Source: Zygnema cylindricum
Taxonomy: Eukaryota > Streptophyta > Zygnematophyceae > Zygnematales > Zygnemataceae
Assembly: GCA_037447655.1 (NCBI GenBank)
Contig: JBBHKE010001100.1
Location: 62,001 to 126,000, forward strand
Reading direction: 5' to 3'
Length of the DNA stretch: 64,000 bases
Both the position numbers and the translations under genes were made by a program. The stretch's first letter is position 1, and each line of letters begins with the position of its first letter. Under the pieces are notes generated by a model, which saw only the letters and a list, made by a program, of their open reading frames with translations, searched no databases and was not told the origin of the DNA. This document shows, piece after piece, positions 1 through 14,700 of this stretch.

Positions 1-561
1 CTCACTCTCACTTATCAAATTTAGAAGTAAAAAGATAAGAAAAAAAAAGCCAGCAAAGCCAGCGCTGCTTTGTCACTTTCGTACTTTAACCCATTAAACA
101 CTTGATAATTTACACCGGCTTGTATCCGTTCTATCGTAAACTAACTGCTAAATACTCTCTGGGCCAAAATGGGCCTGAGCTAGGTGATTTGATTTTTGTG
201 CCAGTACTTGGCTTTACTTTAGAACTTTTGAGGGTACAAAAAAAAAACCCACAAAAAAAACAACAACAACCCAGCTCTTACTGATGATTGCAACAATGTG
301 ACATTGTGACAATGGACGGAAACTAATTGGTATAATGTGACAAGGGTGGATTTGACAGGATCTGGATCGACGCTGCGAAGTTTTTGTGGAGGAAAAGTTT
401 GGGGAGGAAGTTGAGTTTGATGTGGAGGACGCAATTTTTAAGCTTACACATTTGAAAATGATCACTTTGGTGAGACACCTTATGTAAACTAGGAAACCTT
501 TACATTTGAATAAATCACAGCCTCTGTTTGAAGGGATTGTCTCAAAAAGGCTTCAATGGTC
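1..561. other. No recognisable gene
   Basis: AT-rich sequence with short poly-A runs. I found no open frame with recognisable similarity, no splice-linked exons and no repeat with clear ends. Confidence 0.4.
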
Positions 562-754
562 TACCGCCCGTTGCTATTAGAATTCGTGAATTGTTAGCGT
601 AAACACATAGAATTAACCACACTAAATTATGCTTTGCATTGTGACTCGTCATAGGCCACTTAATAGTGTTATCTAACACTAAAGTATTGACTATGAGTCC
701 AAAAAACACTCACTCGAATTAGAGTGGTGGACTCCAACAACGATCGGCAGTGTT
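562..754. mobile_element. CACCG-family MITE, degraded copy
   Basis: The left end reads CCGCCCGTTGCTATTAG and the right end ACGATCGGCAGTGTT, its imperfect inverted partner. The interior carries the TTAGNGT/ACNCTAA motifs typical of this family, for example TTAGCGTAAACAC and GTTATCTAACACTAAAG. It belongs to the short subgroup with CACTGCC-like ends, as at 14524 and 26919. Ends are eroded, so the limits are approximate. Confidence 0.55.
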
Positions 755-828
755 CAACTGATTTGAACATTATGTTTCAAACATTTAAATGAATTTTGTG
801 CCGTTCTTTTCATGCTATGGGCGTAATC

Positions 829-893
829 TCACTTTAATCTCACTTTAACGTCACAATAATCTCACTTTAATCTCACTTTAATCTCTGTTTTTA
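829..893. repeat. Short tandem repeat, unit near AATCTCACTTT
   Basis: Five to six imperfect copies of an 11-bp unit, AATCTCACTTT or close variants, interrupted once by ACGTCAC. No function is visible. Confidence 0.7.
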
Positions 894-3720
894 TCCCTCA
901 TAGGACAACGACGGAAAGTATAGAGCTGAACCGATTCATAAAGCTACAGCGTCCATTGGAGAAACTACGGACGAAATTTTTGGACGAACGGGATGGGAAC
1001 CAGGTGTTGAGGGAGTCGCCTCGAGTACTCCAAACCCTACTGATCCCAACGACGCCGTTTAATCCTTACCAACAATTGGTCACTTGTACCGTCACTTGTA
1101 CCACGAGTTCAACTTATTATCTCGTGAAAATCTTAATTTGATTCTCTTTTCTGTGCATTAAAGAGTTTCAATGTTTCTTTTTGTAAATTTGTAGAGTTAT
1201 AAATGTTGTTTAAAAATTTAGGTTTTCGATTGCTGTAAAACAAAGCGTTGACGAAGTTGTTTGTAGGGAAGTTGTTGGAGAAATAGAGAAACTTATCGTA
1301 GGGAATTTGAGTAGTGTAAAGGTAGATGGTTGTCACTGTCACAGTTTTTCAAGTAGTAGGACCAGAATTGCAAATTTCAGGTCTCATGGCCCAAATTTTG
1401 TTAAATTTAGTCGCGGTTTAAGTTTATTGGATAGATGGAAAGGCTTAATTACACAAGCCTCCACCTGTACTTGTTACTTTTTATCAAATTATTGTCTTTT
1501 GAGTATCCCTATTTCCCTGTTTGTATTTGCCACGTGGTTTTAAAGTAGCCTATCTTTCTTTGTGCATTTTTTTAACCTAAGCAATATTGCTGTGATGACT
1601 GTTTCCCATGACGAAAGAAAGGGTACAATGCATTTTACTTTAACTACTTTGGTACTTTGAAGTGGATACAAAAGAAATTTAATTTGCCAGATTGAATAAA
1701 GGGGCTTAGAAATCCCCCGTTTGAAAGTCTAGCATTGAATGTCATATTGGAAACTTGAGTTTCAACATCTTATTCCTATGGACTTTTCACTCAGAGTCGA
1801 TGTGGAAAGTATATTTGTAAAAATGTTTCGCATGTTGACAAAAGGAAATGGATGGTCACCAATGATTGCTTACAGAGAAGGGGAACTTGAATCAATTCTG
1901 TGCAAAGGTAATGTGGAAATTTTGTGAAGGCAACCAGTTATATAAACTCCAATGGTTTACCATCGCGTTTTTTCATAGTCTTGTTGATTTAGTTACATAA
2001 ATAATTTACACATGTAGCATTGGAAGATAGTACTGATCTGGTTCGGAGCTAGCAAAGGTATTGACCAGCCTTGGGGCTCAAACAGATCGGCTTTTATTAC
2101 TTCCTCTGATAAATTGACTGAATATGCCCAATAGGGGTAGAAAGAAAGGATGCATTATAACTAGGTACCATTATGAGCACATAAATGAATTACCTGCTGC
2201 ATCAATTCTCATTTTCTAAGCAAGATACTGCCAAGAAAAGTACACATTACAATTATAGAAAAGAGTGTACATACTAACCGTATATTATTTGGCAATGAAC
2301 AGTACACAGAACATATTCTACTTTAGTCAAATACCAATTTTCGCACAACAGAATTTACTACACTGCTAATGATGAAGGAGAAGGATTAGCATTAAGGATT
2401 TGCATGGTTTTGGCGCAAAATTAGAATATATAATACAAATTTAATGCAAGAAGATGTGACAGATTGTATTCCACTTGCTTAAATAGTGTTGTTAACACTA
2501 ATTTATGATTTTTGCCAAAATAGAATAGTGTCCAAAACAGTTATAAAGAATTTGCCATGTACTATGTTTGGTCATCATGGCTTATCACTACCCTGTGCGT
2601 CCCTTCCCAACACCTCTTCCCACTTTGTGAAATATAGTACCGACGGGCTACAGGGCAGCTCGAAGCAGGTAATGGAAAGTACAAAGTTGATAAGCAGTTT
2701 GTGCCGAGTACACAGTAACAGCCATTTTTGACCGTGATCGTGACATGCAAGGAAAGTACAATTAGTAGAGCAATATGCATAATCTCCTATAGTATTGTCG
2801 GTAAGGCCTGCACGTTTCTAAAGAGCTCGAGCACAAACCAACTTCAGACAAAAATTATTTCATGACGATAATGGTAATTGAGTAATATTTCAACTCCACC
2901 AATTTTCAAGCAGCTACCAAGCACCAATTTACGTCCACCGTCCATCATCTTTGCGAAAAAAAGGACAGAATCCTTAGGACAATATTTAACAACTCTTGCC
3001 AATATTCTGTAACAAAATCACTTAAGACCATTTTATCACACGATTAGGAACGCTTTTCATACATTAAAAAAAAATTGAATAAAATCCCATACAACTGCCT
3101 ATGATTGTATACGGTTTTGTTATTTTGACACCATAGGAAAATTCTTACCCTGGTTTCCTCCCTCCTATCTCAGCCTTACAGATACAAAACCCTTTTATGC
3201 AAAAGCCCTCAGTAAAGCTACAAAGTGGACATTGACTTATATGCCACGAGTAAGACAAATATCCAACAGTCTGTTTAACGGAACTGAAGCATACAAACGG
3301 ATTATTTACACCGACGTCTTACAAACTCTCTCGCCTTCTATATCTTCTTTTCTCTATACATCCTTCAGAAACGCCAAAAAACATTCTCGAAATGCTCAAA
3401 TTCAAATTTGAAGATGCTCAAATTTCAACCTTAATTTCCCGACAAGAGAAATAATTGGAGAAGTTTTGAGCTTTTCCTTTTTTTCCAAGAAATTGACATA
3501 TTACTCTACCGATCGAAAGAATGTCGCAAATTTCGGAAAACTTTCAAACACTTCTCCGACTCTTTTCTCCCGATAAAAAAAAAAGAAAAATGAAAAAAGG
3601 AAAAAAAAAGAAAAAAAAGAAGAAAAGAAAAAAAAGAATATTGTGAAAAGAATTTATCGTTTCCTCCCCTCCAAATCGGACAAAATGGGGAGGGGCCAAG
3701 CGATACCGTCAATAGTGTGG
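894..3720. other. Intergenic region downstream of the ABCD gene
   Basis: About 2.8 kb without a gene I can support. A relic of TTAACACTAA-type MITE sequence lies near 2486-2530. An A/G-rich low-complexity run at about 3570-3640 lies just 3' of the minus-strand ABCD stop codon. Short open frames here show no family motif. Confidence 0.4.
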
Positions 3721-5705
3721 CTACTCCTCCTTCAGAGATTTGTAAGACCAACCATTTCCACCGGAGGAGTTGTCAAAGTTAAGTACAAATTTGTGGTACC
3801 TGTAAAGAGTGAAAAGGAAAAAAGGTCAATAATTGATTTGAATACAAAATAGAAAAGCAAAAAAGGACAGCCGACCAATAACTCCCCTTGAGACCTTTTT
3901 TTAAATGGTAACATAAAAACAGTTCAAATGTTGAAAATGAACATAAGAAAAATGACCATAAGCAAAAGCCGTTTCAAGCTTCGTATTTTCCACGTATCCT
4001 ACTCATACTGAAAATCCCTAAAAAAGGTGCATAAAGTTTCTCGACAGAAGAAATACTCAGGCAGAGGTTCCGACTGTAAATGGAAAAAATACATCAAAGA
4101 AAACCAATAGATGTCCATCTCCCTCCCCCTCCCCCTCCCCCTCCCTTTCCAAAAGACTCACTTTTTAAGAGCGGGTCGGTGGGCGATAGAGAGAAGAGTA
4201 ATTTCCGCCTTCTGGAGCTCTTTATAGAGATGACCTTCTCCATCGGCACTCACAGCCGATGTGCATTCGTCCAAAACCGCAAACCTGTACATTGGCCATA
4301 ATATACCAATAATTGGTCTTACATTGGTCATAATATACCAATAATTGGTCTTACATTGGTCATAATATACCAACAATTGGACTTACATTGGTCAAAATAT
4401 ACCAACAATTGGTCTTACATTGGTCATAACATACCAACAATTGGACTTACATTTGGTCATAATTGACCAACCGTTGGTCTTACATTGGCCTGTACATTGG
4501 TACATTGATGTACATTCTGAGGAATTTTTTTCCACCCGTTTTATACCCTTTTACCATTGTTGATCTGGGTAAATATTTTTTTACTTGTGTTAGCATCATA
4601 TAAGAAATGAATAAGAAATGTGCAAAAACAATTGGAAATGGTATATGTGGTTTTCCATACCATCTTGTTTTGAATATGGTTCCCAATAAGTCATTTTTTC
4701 AATGCGCGTATTATACCCGAAAAAACCTTACAATACATGTATAGTACAAGCGACATAAACAGTGATTTCCAATAGTTTTCGCACATTTGAAATGTAGTTA
4801 TACCTAACCCAGACTGATGTTGACACGATTTTCGCAACTTAGATGGATTGCCTAAACAGATTTAACTATGCTACCTTAAGAAAAAAACGACAGACCAACA
4901 ATATGCAACAAAGAAATAAGCAATTTACTTTGTTGAACAAATTTACATTTACCGCCCGTCTTCTTCCACTGGGTCTTTAGGTTCTTCACTTTTTTTTTTT
5001 TTTTTTGAATTTCAATCTGTTCATATAACCAAATGGTTTTTGCCATCATAGTTTGTCTTTAAGTGAAAAAAGGATGAGCATGATAAAGAAATGCATACAT
5101 AGGCCGATGAAAAAGAACCCGTGCGACGGCCAATCGCTGCCTTTCGCCTCCAGACAGTGTCTCCTCCCAGTTCTAATCCACCCACCCTTCGTATACAGGT
5201 CAGTTAGACAAAAAGTTTAAAACAACAAAAAAAACAAAAAGAAACTATGAAGACGTCTTGAAACGTATGCGTTCATAAACCACTTCACTGAAGCTTAAAG
5301 TCCTTTCAACGTTGAACGATAAAATTAACTATTCGTAAGGGTTAACAAAAAAACTCCCATTAGGAGTTTGGCTCTGCTGTTCAGCTCATACTTTGCATTA
5401 ACAAAAACAGCAATGTCGGTACAACTTTTACGAGAAATATCTTTTTCCCATTGAGCCATAAACTATGTTATCCCACCTGTTGTTGATTCAGTCCCTCGCC
5501 TCGTTGCATCAAATACCCAATCTCTGCTGCTTCCAAAGCGGCTGCCACTCTCTCATCCTCCTCTTCATCACCAACTTGTCCTCTTAATGGGCGATGTCCA
5601 TAGTGACGTGACACTGCCTGAGCTATGCTTCTAGGTACAGCAGGATATCGAACTTGATCTCTTAAAGTACCACGGACTACATAGGGCCTCTGGAAACCAA
5701 GAATA

Positions 5706-5787
<82 letters not shown>

Positions 5788-8700
5788 GCAAAAATTAAAT
5801 GTGCACCTCAACTGTAACAAGAACCACTAGCAATTCAGCAAACCCATTCAGATTCACTAGGCATATTCTCACTTACATTTTCTGGTCATGGTTTGGTCAT
5901 TTTTTGAGCCAATATCTGATATTTGGCCAAATATAGGGTAGCAGGACCAAAAGATAATTAAGAAAAGACATGACTAAAAAGTGCAAGTGAGAATATGCCT
6001 ACTCACTGCAAGCAAAAGGTGTCTTCAATTGTACTGTGTTCAACAACTGGAATGTAAATGACCATCAGAAAACTCTAGGAAAAGCATGGTCAATAAGAAT
6101 GATTCTTTTTTCTCCGCGCTATTTAATATGGGCGACAGAATAGGTCCATGCTATCAATTTAGAGCCACAAGTGTTTGGAATGAAGAAGAATGGCACGAGA
6201 CAAGGGACTGGATTTGTCGGCATAATGTCGGCGCCAATTCAGTATGCAAGATGTACTGTCCGACGCTAGATGTTGACACGTGCCATTATAGCACTTTTAA
6301 AAAATAAAACTTTATGACATCATACCCCAATATATGCTTTGCAATAAGCTACATACCCTTTGCCATACGCGAACAGCAAATTTTGCACTCTCCTCTAGAC
6401 AATATTGCACACTATTTTACTGTTTTATGCAACATCATTTAATAATCAATACACTAGGCATCTCCAATATGCATCATGTCAACAGCAACCAGGGAAGTTG
6501 CCCACTTACAAGGACTCTCCCTTTGCGTTCTGAACTATTTTAAAATGTAACTTGCAACTACACCGTGAATCACTATTAGTGTTAATAACACTAACCTGGT
6601 CCTGGTTCCAAAATAGTGTTAATAACACTAATTGTTATCAATGTCAATTCTTCAAATGGTTGAGAATCAGCCACGCCATCCGGGACTGAATTAGAACTTT
6701 CATGCTAATATAAACCCACGCTAATAATTTCTTCCCAATAGCGATTCACGATGTAATTTAAGGAAATTACCTGTGAAAGGTAGAATATATCACCGCGAGG
6801 TGGCCTCCAAATGGTGCCACATTGCAAAGGCCACAATTCCGCAAGCACACGAAACAACGATGACTTTCCGCTGCATTTTATTCTCCCAAACAAAGGTTCA
6901 TAAGCAGCTACACCATGAATCGTTGTTAGCGTTAATAACACTAGAGCGTCAATAACACTACTTCGGTTCCAATTTTTGTTTGCCCTCAGACCACAAAATA
7001 GCGCTAACAACACTAAGTGTTTTTTTTTTGTTTTCTTAGCGCTAATTCTTTGAACAGTTCATAATCAGCCATGACATACAGAACTGAATTGGAATCGATA
7101 ACACTAATATAAACACCAGGCTTATAATTTCTTACTCTAATAGCGATGAAACGGTGTACTGCAGTGCCTTCAAAATGCACTGACAGAAATGCACATCCAA
7201 TACCAGCTTTTGTCTCAAGATTCATCCAGAAAGAAATGTTGTCGTAAAAACCAAGGCCATTCTAGAGCCTATAACGGCAAAGGAAGTGAAGTTCCAAAAT
7301 AAAAAAGGTTCCTCATATTTTAGTACTCGGCCTTCCATGAGTAATATCTAGTTACAATGAAAGAAAGCAGAAAAATGTGCACATTATCAACATTCACATG
7401 TTGAACACTCTTAGGAAGTATCTACCATGATAGATGAAATTACTGGTGTCCGGTCTCTCCTATTGCATGGTTGATACATATCTTATAAGCTTTGGACTTT
7501 CAACAAATTGCCACAATTTTGTACTTTCGAGTTAAACAGTGTCAAATATTATGGATGAAAAGTCTAGTTACAAATTGAAGGTACAATACCTGCCATTTGG
7601 GCCCATCAAAATGACAGATTCCCCTTCTCGGACTTCAAATGATACTTCCCTCACTAACACTGTCCCATCAGGTGAAGAAATGGTTACTCTTTCAAACCTG
7701 CGAAATACTCAAAACAAATGGAAATTTGTAAAGGAGATACAAGCAAACCGCGATTAAGTTTAGTAACACGGAGGTAGGACACAAAAAAAGATAGAAACAC
7801 ATATACCAGATGTACCTTAAGTGACATTTAATAAAGGGGATAATGCACTCCAAAACTGAAAGTGATGACAGACAGGACACACATCGATTTTGTAGCTTTC
7901 AAGGACGTCACTCATTTTCTCATTTTCTGCTTGGATACTGCTGGGAAGATTAAAAAAAAAGTGGAATGACATAAAATTCATTCATGTAAGTCACTCACCG
8001 AATTAAATCGGCATATTCGTATTTGGGAGGTGGTGGAGGGGGGAGCTCTTCCTCACTGTTCCCTCCTTGACAGGTCTCAGTCATGAGTAAAGTCTTCATT
8101 ATATTTGCTTTTTTCTGTCCTTCTTTTGTGCTCAGTTGGCGTACCTGCGAATTTAAAACAAAAAATCACCATTATCATTGAGCTCGACTAAACAAGAATA
8201 AAAAAGACAAAGACCTTTTTGTGCTACATTTTTGTTTCCAATAGAAATTACGGAATTGTACCTTCAAAAGAATGTCGTCAAAAACATGAAAGAACTCGAG
8301 TCTTTCAGCAAACCAGAAAGATGACAAACTTCAAATACTTGAATGGAGGTAAAGCAATAAGGACCATAACCCCGCTTGCCCTAAACGTAAAGAGGGAAGA
8401 ACAAAGTGAATCCACGCTTCTCAATTGGCAGAAAAGTTTATGATTTTCCCCACAAGTCCAAGCTGTTTAACATAATTCAGCAGTTGCAGCATTCCATTCA
8501 GGCTTTCAGACAATAGGCATAATCTCACTTACATTTTTCTGGTCATGTTTCAGTCATATTTTGGTCATGTTACCCAATATTTGGTCATTTCTTAGTGATG
8601 TGACCCAATATTAAACCAAACATCGGGTAACATGAACTAAGGATGGCCAAAAAATGACCAAAACATGACCAAAAAATGTACAATGAGAACATGCTCAATG

Positions 8701-11700
8701 ACAGAGATGATTCAAGTCCTTCAAAAAATATAGTGCACCGTGAACCGGTATTAGAGTAAAGAAATTATGTATAAGGTTTATTTTAGCAATATCAATTCTA
8801 ATTTAAGTACAGGTTAGTGTTATGAACCAAAACATTAGTGTTACTAGCGCTATTTTGTGTCAGAGGCCGGAAAAAACCGGCACCAAATACTGTTATTAAC
8901 ACCGATAGAGATTCACGGTGTAGTGATCACTTATACAATCTTATTTTAACTCCTATTTTATTTTAGTCCCAGCAATATAACCAGGGCACTCACCGACTCC
9001 AGCAGTTCTGAAACTCGTGAAGTAACGCCTGCTAATGATGTCACTCGCTTATAAACCAATACTAGTTGCCCGATTGCTGACGACGTATTCTGGTTACTCA
9101 TCAAATAAAAGTTAATTACACATCAGATTAAGAGTTTCCATCAGTCCCCATCTTATATACTAAATCATGTTTCCAGAATTGCTCTCAACATTGTAATCAA
9201 ACATGAAAAAAAATTCTAGAAACACTTCAACATCAACGCACATGATTGCACAATAGAAAGGCAGTCTCCCTCTCGCCCTCTTCCCCTCCATCTCTCAACG
9301 TCCCATGGAAGAACTCTCAAAATGTTGACTTCAAAGAAAACAGAAATTCTGAAGTTCCGAGGGACTCACCATCATAAGCCTCATCGCCCGGATGTAGTCA
9401 CCCGTAAGAGATTTGCTACTGGTCTATTCCACAAAAAAACAGAAGAGATACGTTTCAAAATCAAAGTTGCCTATTAATTGTCAATACGCCCTTTTATTCC
9501 TTTGATGTACTCACTCAGATGGTTTACCATTGCTGTTATTTTAATAAAACTTATAATTGTCACTATAAAAGTGTCATGCAAAAAGCTTTCCAACACTGGA
9601 GTATCTATAAACTGTGAGCAAAAATAGAGGAACTTTTTAGGAAATATTGCTTCTATTTTTTTATTTTGTCTTGTCGTGTGACAGCCCGATCCCACCGACA
9701 AATTCCGTAACGCCCACAATTTTTAGTTCAAATACCAGGTTTACAGGTGCAATGCAAAACAACCTTTTTTGTTACTACTTCAGTCAAATAGGGATTGACG
9801 AAAAAGGCCAATAATCGCAATATATCAATATTGTTGTAATCGCAATATTCTTTTGGTCAATGGCTACTCAGGAGTCTGATATAGTAATTACATCGGAAGA
9901 ATTTACTCTCATGCTGAGGGTGAATCGATTTTTTTTTTGAGTAACTATAGTAGCAGTAACGTACGATTACTCAAAAAGCTGAACAATAATTGTCGATTTA
10001 ACCTCGAAACGATGGTAAAACTATTAGATAGCTGTAATAACCTTATAATACCCCCACGAAGAGATATACAACTTTCATGTGCTACACCGTGAATCGTTAT
10101 TAGCCTTATGTACTCTATATCGGCACCCCAAAATTTTGACATTGATACCTTAAATATAATATATTACACTATTTAAGGACGTGGACCATAATCTGCCACG
10201 TCTCCTGGCACTGTATTAGAATGAATGACGCTAATTTTTTCTTTACTCTAATAATTTCTTTAGTCTAATAACGATTCAAGGTGTAATTTTCATGTGCTCT
10301 GGTTTGGCACATAAAATTTTATAAAGTCAAAAAAAAATGAACTCTTTTTGCCAAATTACATTAAGCTCTAAAAAAGAAAACTTAATGGCTTCAACTGGCC
10401 TTTTTAACAGGGCCGTACCCATGTCATTCTGTGTTTTTTTTAGATACACGATTGTAAAGAAATATTGTATATCTTCATAAGCAATTTGACATAGAAAAAA
10501 CTAATTTGATGAAAAAAAAAATGGAAAGGAACAATGTTATGAATAACACACCTGTTTACTGAAGTATATGGGTGCCGCATAAACACACAAGCCGATAATG
10601 GATGCCGCATATTTGACCAAATAACCATCTGCCACCTGTCCATAACTCCACCCAGGTTTTCTAGGGTTTAAGGTTTTTTAAGAGTTTTTTAATGTCTTGA
10701 AGTCTTCTCCGGGATTTGACAAGCTTTCTACGATCTTTCAGGGTATTTCAGGATTTTTTACATTTTCCAGGGTTTTTACTCTTAAGGTTTTTTATAGTTT
10801 TTTATGGTTTTTTGGAGTTATTTAGGTCAAACCTAATATCACCACATTCATTTTCAGAATATTCTCCATTTGCGAATATTCGACAAGACCATTCGGGCTT
10901 ATCTGGCATATCTGACTCAATTATATTCGACCAAATCCACAATTGGTTCCATTTTTGGCGATAACAAATTTTGACTTTTTTCTTTTAGCACAAATAATTT
11001 TGTTTCTTGCAGCATAAGCGGGTTTGGTTTGCATAAAAGAACCAAGTTTTGACAGTCTCTAAAGTTTTATAAGATAGAAATTGAGGCTTATTTTCCTCCA
11101 AGCACAAACCCTAGAAAGTCAAAAAAAATATTCGCCATTCAGGACGTGTGTGAATATTCGGCGAATTCTTCAAAAAAGAAAAACCGCCTATTGATGACTA
11201 TGGTTAAACCCCATCAAATGACAGCATGTTTGGAAAAAATAAATGCACTTGCAACAATAATATGTGCAAAAAAAAAAGTTTCAGCACTAACTTTATGAAG
11301 AATGTTTGCAACAATCGGACGGCAGTTAATTTAATCTCTCCCTCTCCCTCTCCCTCTCATTCTCCCTCTCGTTCTCCCTTTATTGTCCCCATTCTTTTTA
11401 TTGTCCGGAAAAGTATAAAATGTTTGACATTGCGACGTCCACCTCCAAACCCTAAAAGACCCTCCCACCTACCTGTTGAATAAATCTTTGGTAGGCTGAT
11501 AACCGAGAGTGACGTAACAAACGATAGAGGTGATCGTTTAAAATTAGTCTTTCTGTATCTCCGCCTGGTGGGTCATTAAAGGCCACCTCCTCAGCATGAG
11601 CCACGAGCCTGACAGAAAAAACAAAAACAAGATTCTGTGTGCCATATTATTTGTCCAAAAAACAGCTTTCTGCTTCAAGATCGAAACATGAACAATTTAG

Positions 11701-14700
11701 TGTAATCTTGTAATTGACGAGAAGAATAATACAAGCCCTGCAACTGGAGTTACTGGAGCATCAACCATAGTAGTCGTACAGAAAACTGTACGATTTCGTT
11801 AAAACAAGTAAATTTTCCTGTACAATTACGGAGATTACTGGCTAGTATCGCCAGTAATCGCGTATGTATGATTAGACTAGACACTTTAATCAATCTTATT
11901 CTTATTTTTGTCAACTAGAAAAAGTTATCAACAGTTGCTTAGAAGAAAACCTTCGACAAAGTTAAACAAACACATTAGTAAAATGTAGAAAAACCCACTT
12001 CAAAAACATGTATTAAATCCCACTCTAGAAACATGAACAAAAATTCACTTTAGAAATATGTACTAAAATGAAACTAAGTAACATGCACAAAAATTCCACT
12101 TTGTACAAAACAAGAGGTCTGATCATTTCTACTTTTACATAGTTGTTGAGGAGGCAACCAGACGGCACAATCGTTAAAAAAACGAACTCACTTTTGCCAG
12201 AAAAAGTAAAATATTGCAACAAGAAACAATTAGCAAATAGCTTCAAACAATCTCTACATTGGAAAACGTACTAACTTATAATACAGAAATTTATAAATCA
12301 ATTCTGTTAGAGCCTACCTCTGATGTGCATTTCGAAAATTTCCCGACAGAGCCGCTTCTTGTGCCGTCATCAACGCCAAGGGTGGGCTTATAGAACGAAG
12401 GAACCCAGAACAAAAAATAAAATATACGTAAAGCAATAATTGCCCTTTATACCTGCCAATCAAACTCAATCCAAATGAAAAAACCTTAAAAACCAGTGGA
12501 CATAGTGAAAAGGCATCTGTAAATGTTATTGATGTTCACACACATACATGACTACACCGGCCGTTGCTACTATAGTTAGTGAAATATTACCATTAATACT
12601 TCATTAGAATTGACTACACTAAGTTATGTTTTGACACCTGGTTTGTTATGGGTCACTTGACTAATTGACACTAATTTTATGATTTTGGGACAAAAAAACA
12701 CTCACTCAATCCACGCAGAGGCCGAATAGTGGGGACCCAATTTCAGGTAACATCATCTCCAACAACCTCATCTCTGACTGGATCTAAAAAATTGTCTTGT
12801 GATATAACAAAAAATCGTCGATGTTCTCAGCAGAACAACACTGAACTACGGATTGAACCTACACGCAACGACAACTATACTTGAGGACTGAGACAAGCTG
12901 CAATAGATAAGATCATGTTCATATCCCACTAAATCAAAACATGATACGAGTTTTATGCTGAATTGGGGGTATAGACGACAACATACCCTATGCTCCGAGA
13001 AAGAGAACGCGTGAAGAGGATAATATCCAGTACTGGCTTGAATGTATAGGAGAAAAGCTCACTGACAGCTGATGCAAAACGGTCCACGTCTTCAGCTATC
13101 CTCTGCAAATCAGAAAGTCTCAAACAACAATCAGGTTACTGTTTCTCTGAAAATACTTCGAACCAATAGAAGTCATAAACACCTCTCAGCTTCAAAACTC
13201 TGACTAGAGTTGCATACTGTATCAGCTGAAAACAATGCAAGGATTACATCATCCATACAGAAGTGTATTGAGGAGGAAAATTCAAGATAATATTGTATGA
13301 TACATCGTAGGAAGCATACGATACTACAATAAAAGTACCTATAAATAAAAGTACCTGTAAAAGTACACTTCCTGCAGTTTCACCATGGGTCAATGTTATC
13401 TGTCAATAGTCAGTGTCAGGCAGACACGTTTTGCCAATAACAAGAGGGCTAATATACACATTCTGTCGACAAAACCGGCATTTCTCCGTCCTTCGTCTAC
13501 TGAAACCTTTCTCCGTCCTTTTGACTACACCGCCAATCGTTATTAGCGTGTAAGTTTTTTTAGCGTATACGAATAATTAGCGTGGTTTACGCTAATTGGG
13601 AATATGGAAATTTTTGAAGAAATCGTCTATTCTAATTGAGAATTAGGGTTTTTTTAAATAGTGTGGATAATTCTATTTGAGAATAAAATAAAATAAAAGC
13701 GGGACGGAATTAGCGTACACAACGCTAATAACGATTGGCGGTGTACTGATCTAGGAGGCCAATTAACCCACAAGCAGATCGCTACTACACTTACTTGGTC
13801 GGCATTAGAAAGGCCCCCGAGAGTCGAGGCTACATAATAAACACGGTTGGAAAGATAACGTTGATGAAGATACTCAGTGAGTCGCTGTCGGAAAGCTAGA
13901 CTGATAAGTACCTGCACAATAAGCCCAACTCCTGTAAGTCACTTCTTTAACATGTGACACAAGTAAATGAATAACCGGTCATCTGACTCTTAACAACTGT
14001 ATTTTAATATCAATGCAACCTCCTTCACTTGAAAAAATCCCGAAGGATAAATACAAGCTCACAAAAAAACAAGTTGTGATACAAGTTGTGATAGAATTGT
14101 CAGGACTGTTTTCTCTTGTGGCAAAGTATGAAACTGACTCAGCTTTAACGCCAGTTGATGTGCCCATCCCTATAACTAATTCCCACTACGGTTTTGTGCC
14201 TGGAGTTTATGAGGATATTTTGGCAAGAAAATTTTCCAATAAAATTCATTTGAGAAGACTGGGTTTTTTAAGTGAAGGAATTGAAATTGGTATGCTTGCT
14301 TTGGGTTGGAGTTTGATTTTGGAACATTTCAAGTGATTGGACGATGTGATTTTTAAATATGACAAAGTCCACATGATCATGCATCACAAAGGCAAAGAAA
14401 ACATGGATCACAATCGTACTTCAATTCACTCATTTTCAATTATTATCCTCAGATGACAGACATTATCAGCAACATTCTGGACTCCAAATCTGGAGGTGAA
14501 AAAATACCAGCAGATGTGTATTACACTGCCCATCGCTATTAAAATTAGTGAATTACTAGCGTTAACACTTATTAAAAAATGACTAGAATAAATTATATTT
14601 TGTCACGTGGCTCCCTGTGGGCCACTTATTGGGTCAAAAAAAAAAAGGCATTCAAATCAGAGTGATTAACTCTAATAGCAGTGGGCAGTGTAGCTTTCGA

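Noticed and set aside
4288-4490. CRISPR-like array
   Set aside because: The 32-bp units are directly adjacent with no unique spacers, and the array lies in an intron of a eukaryotic gene.
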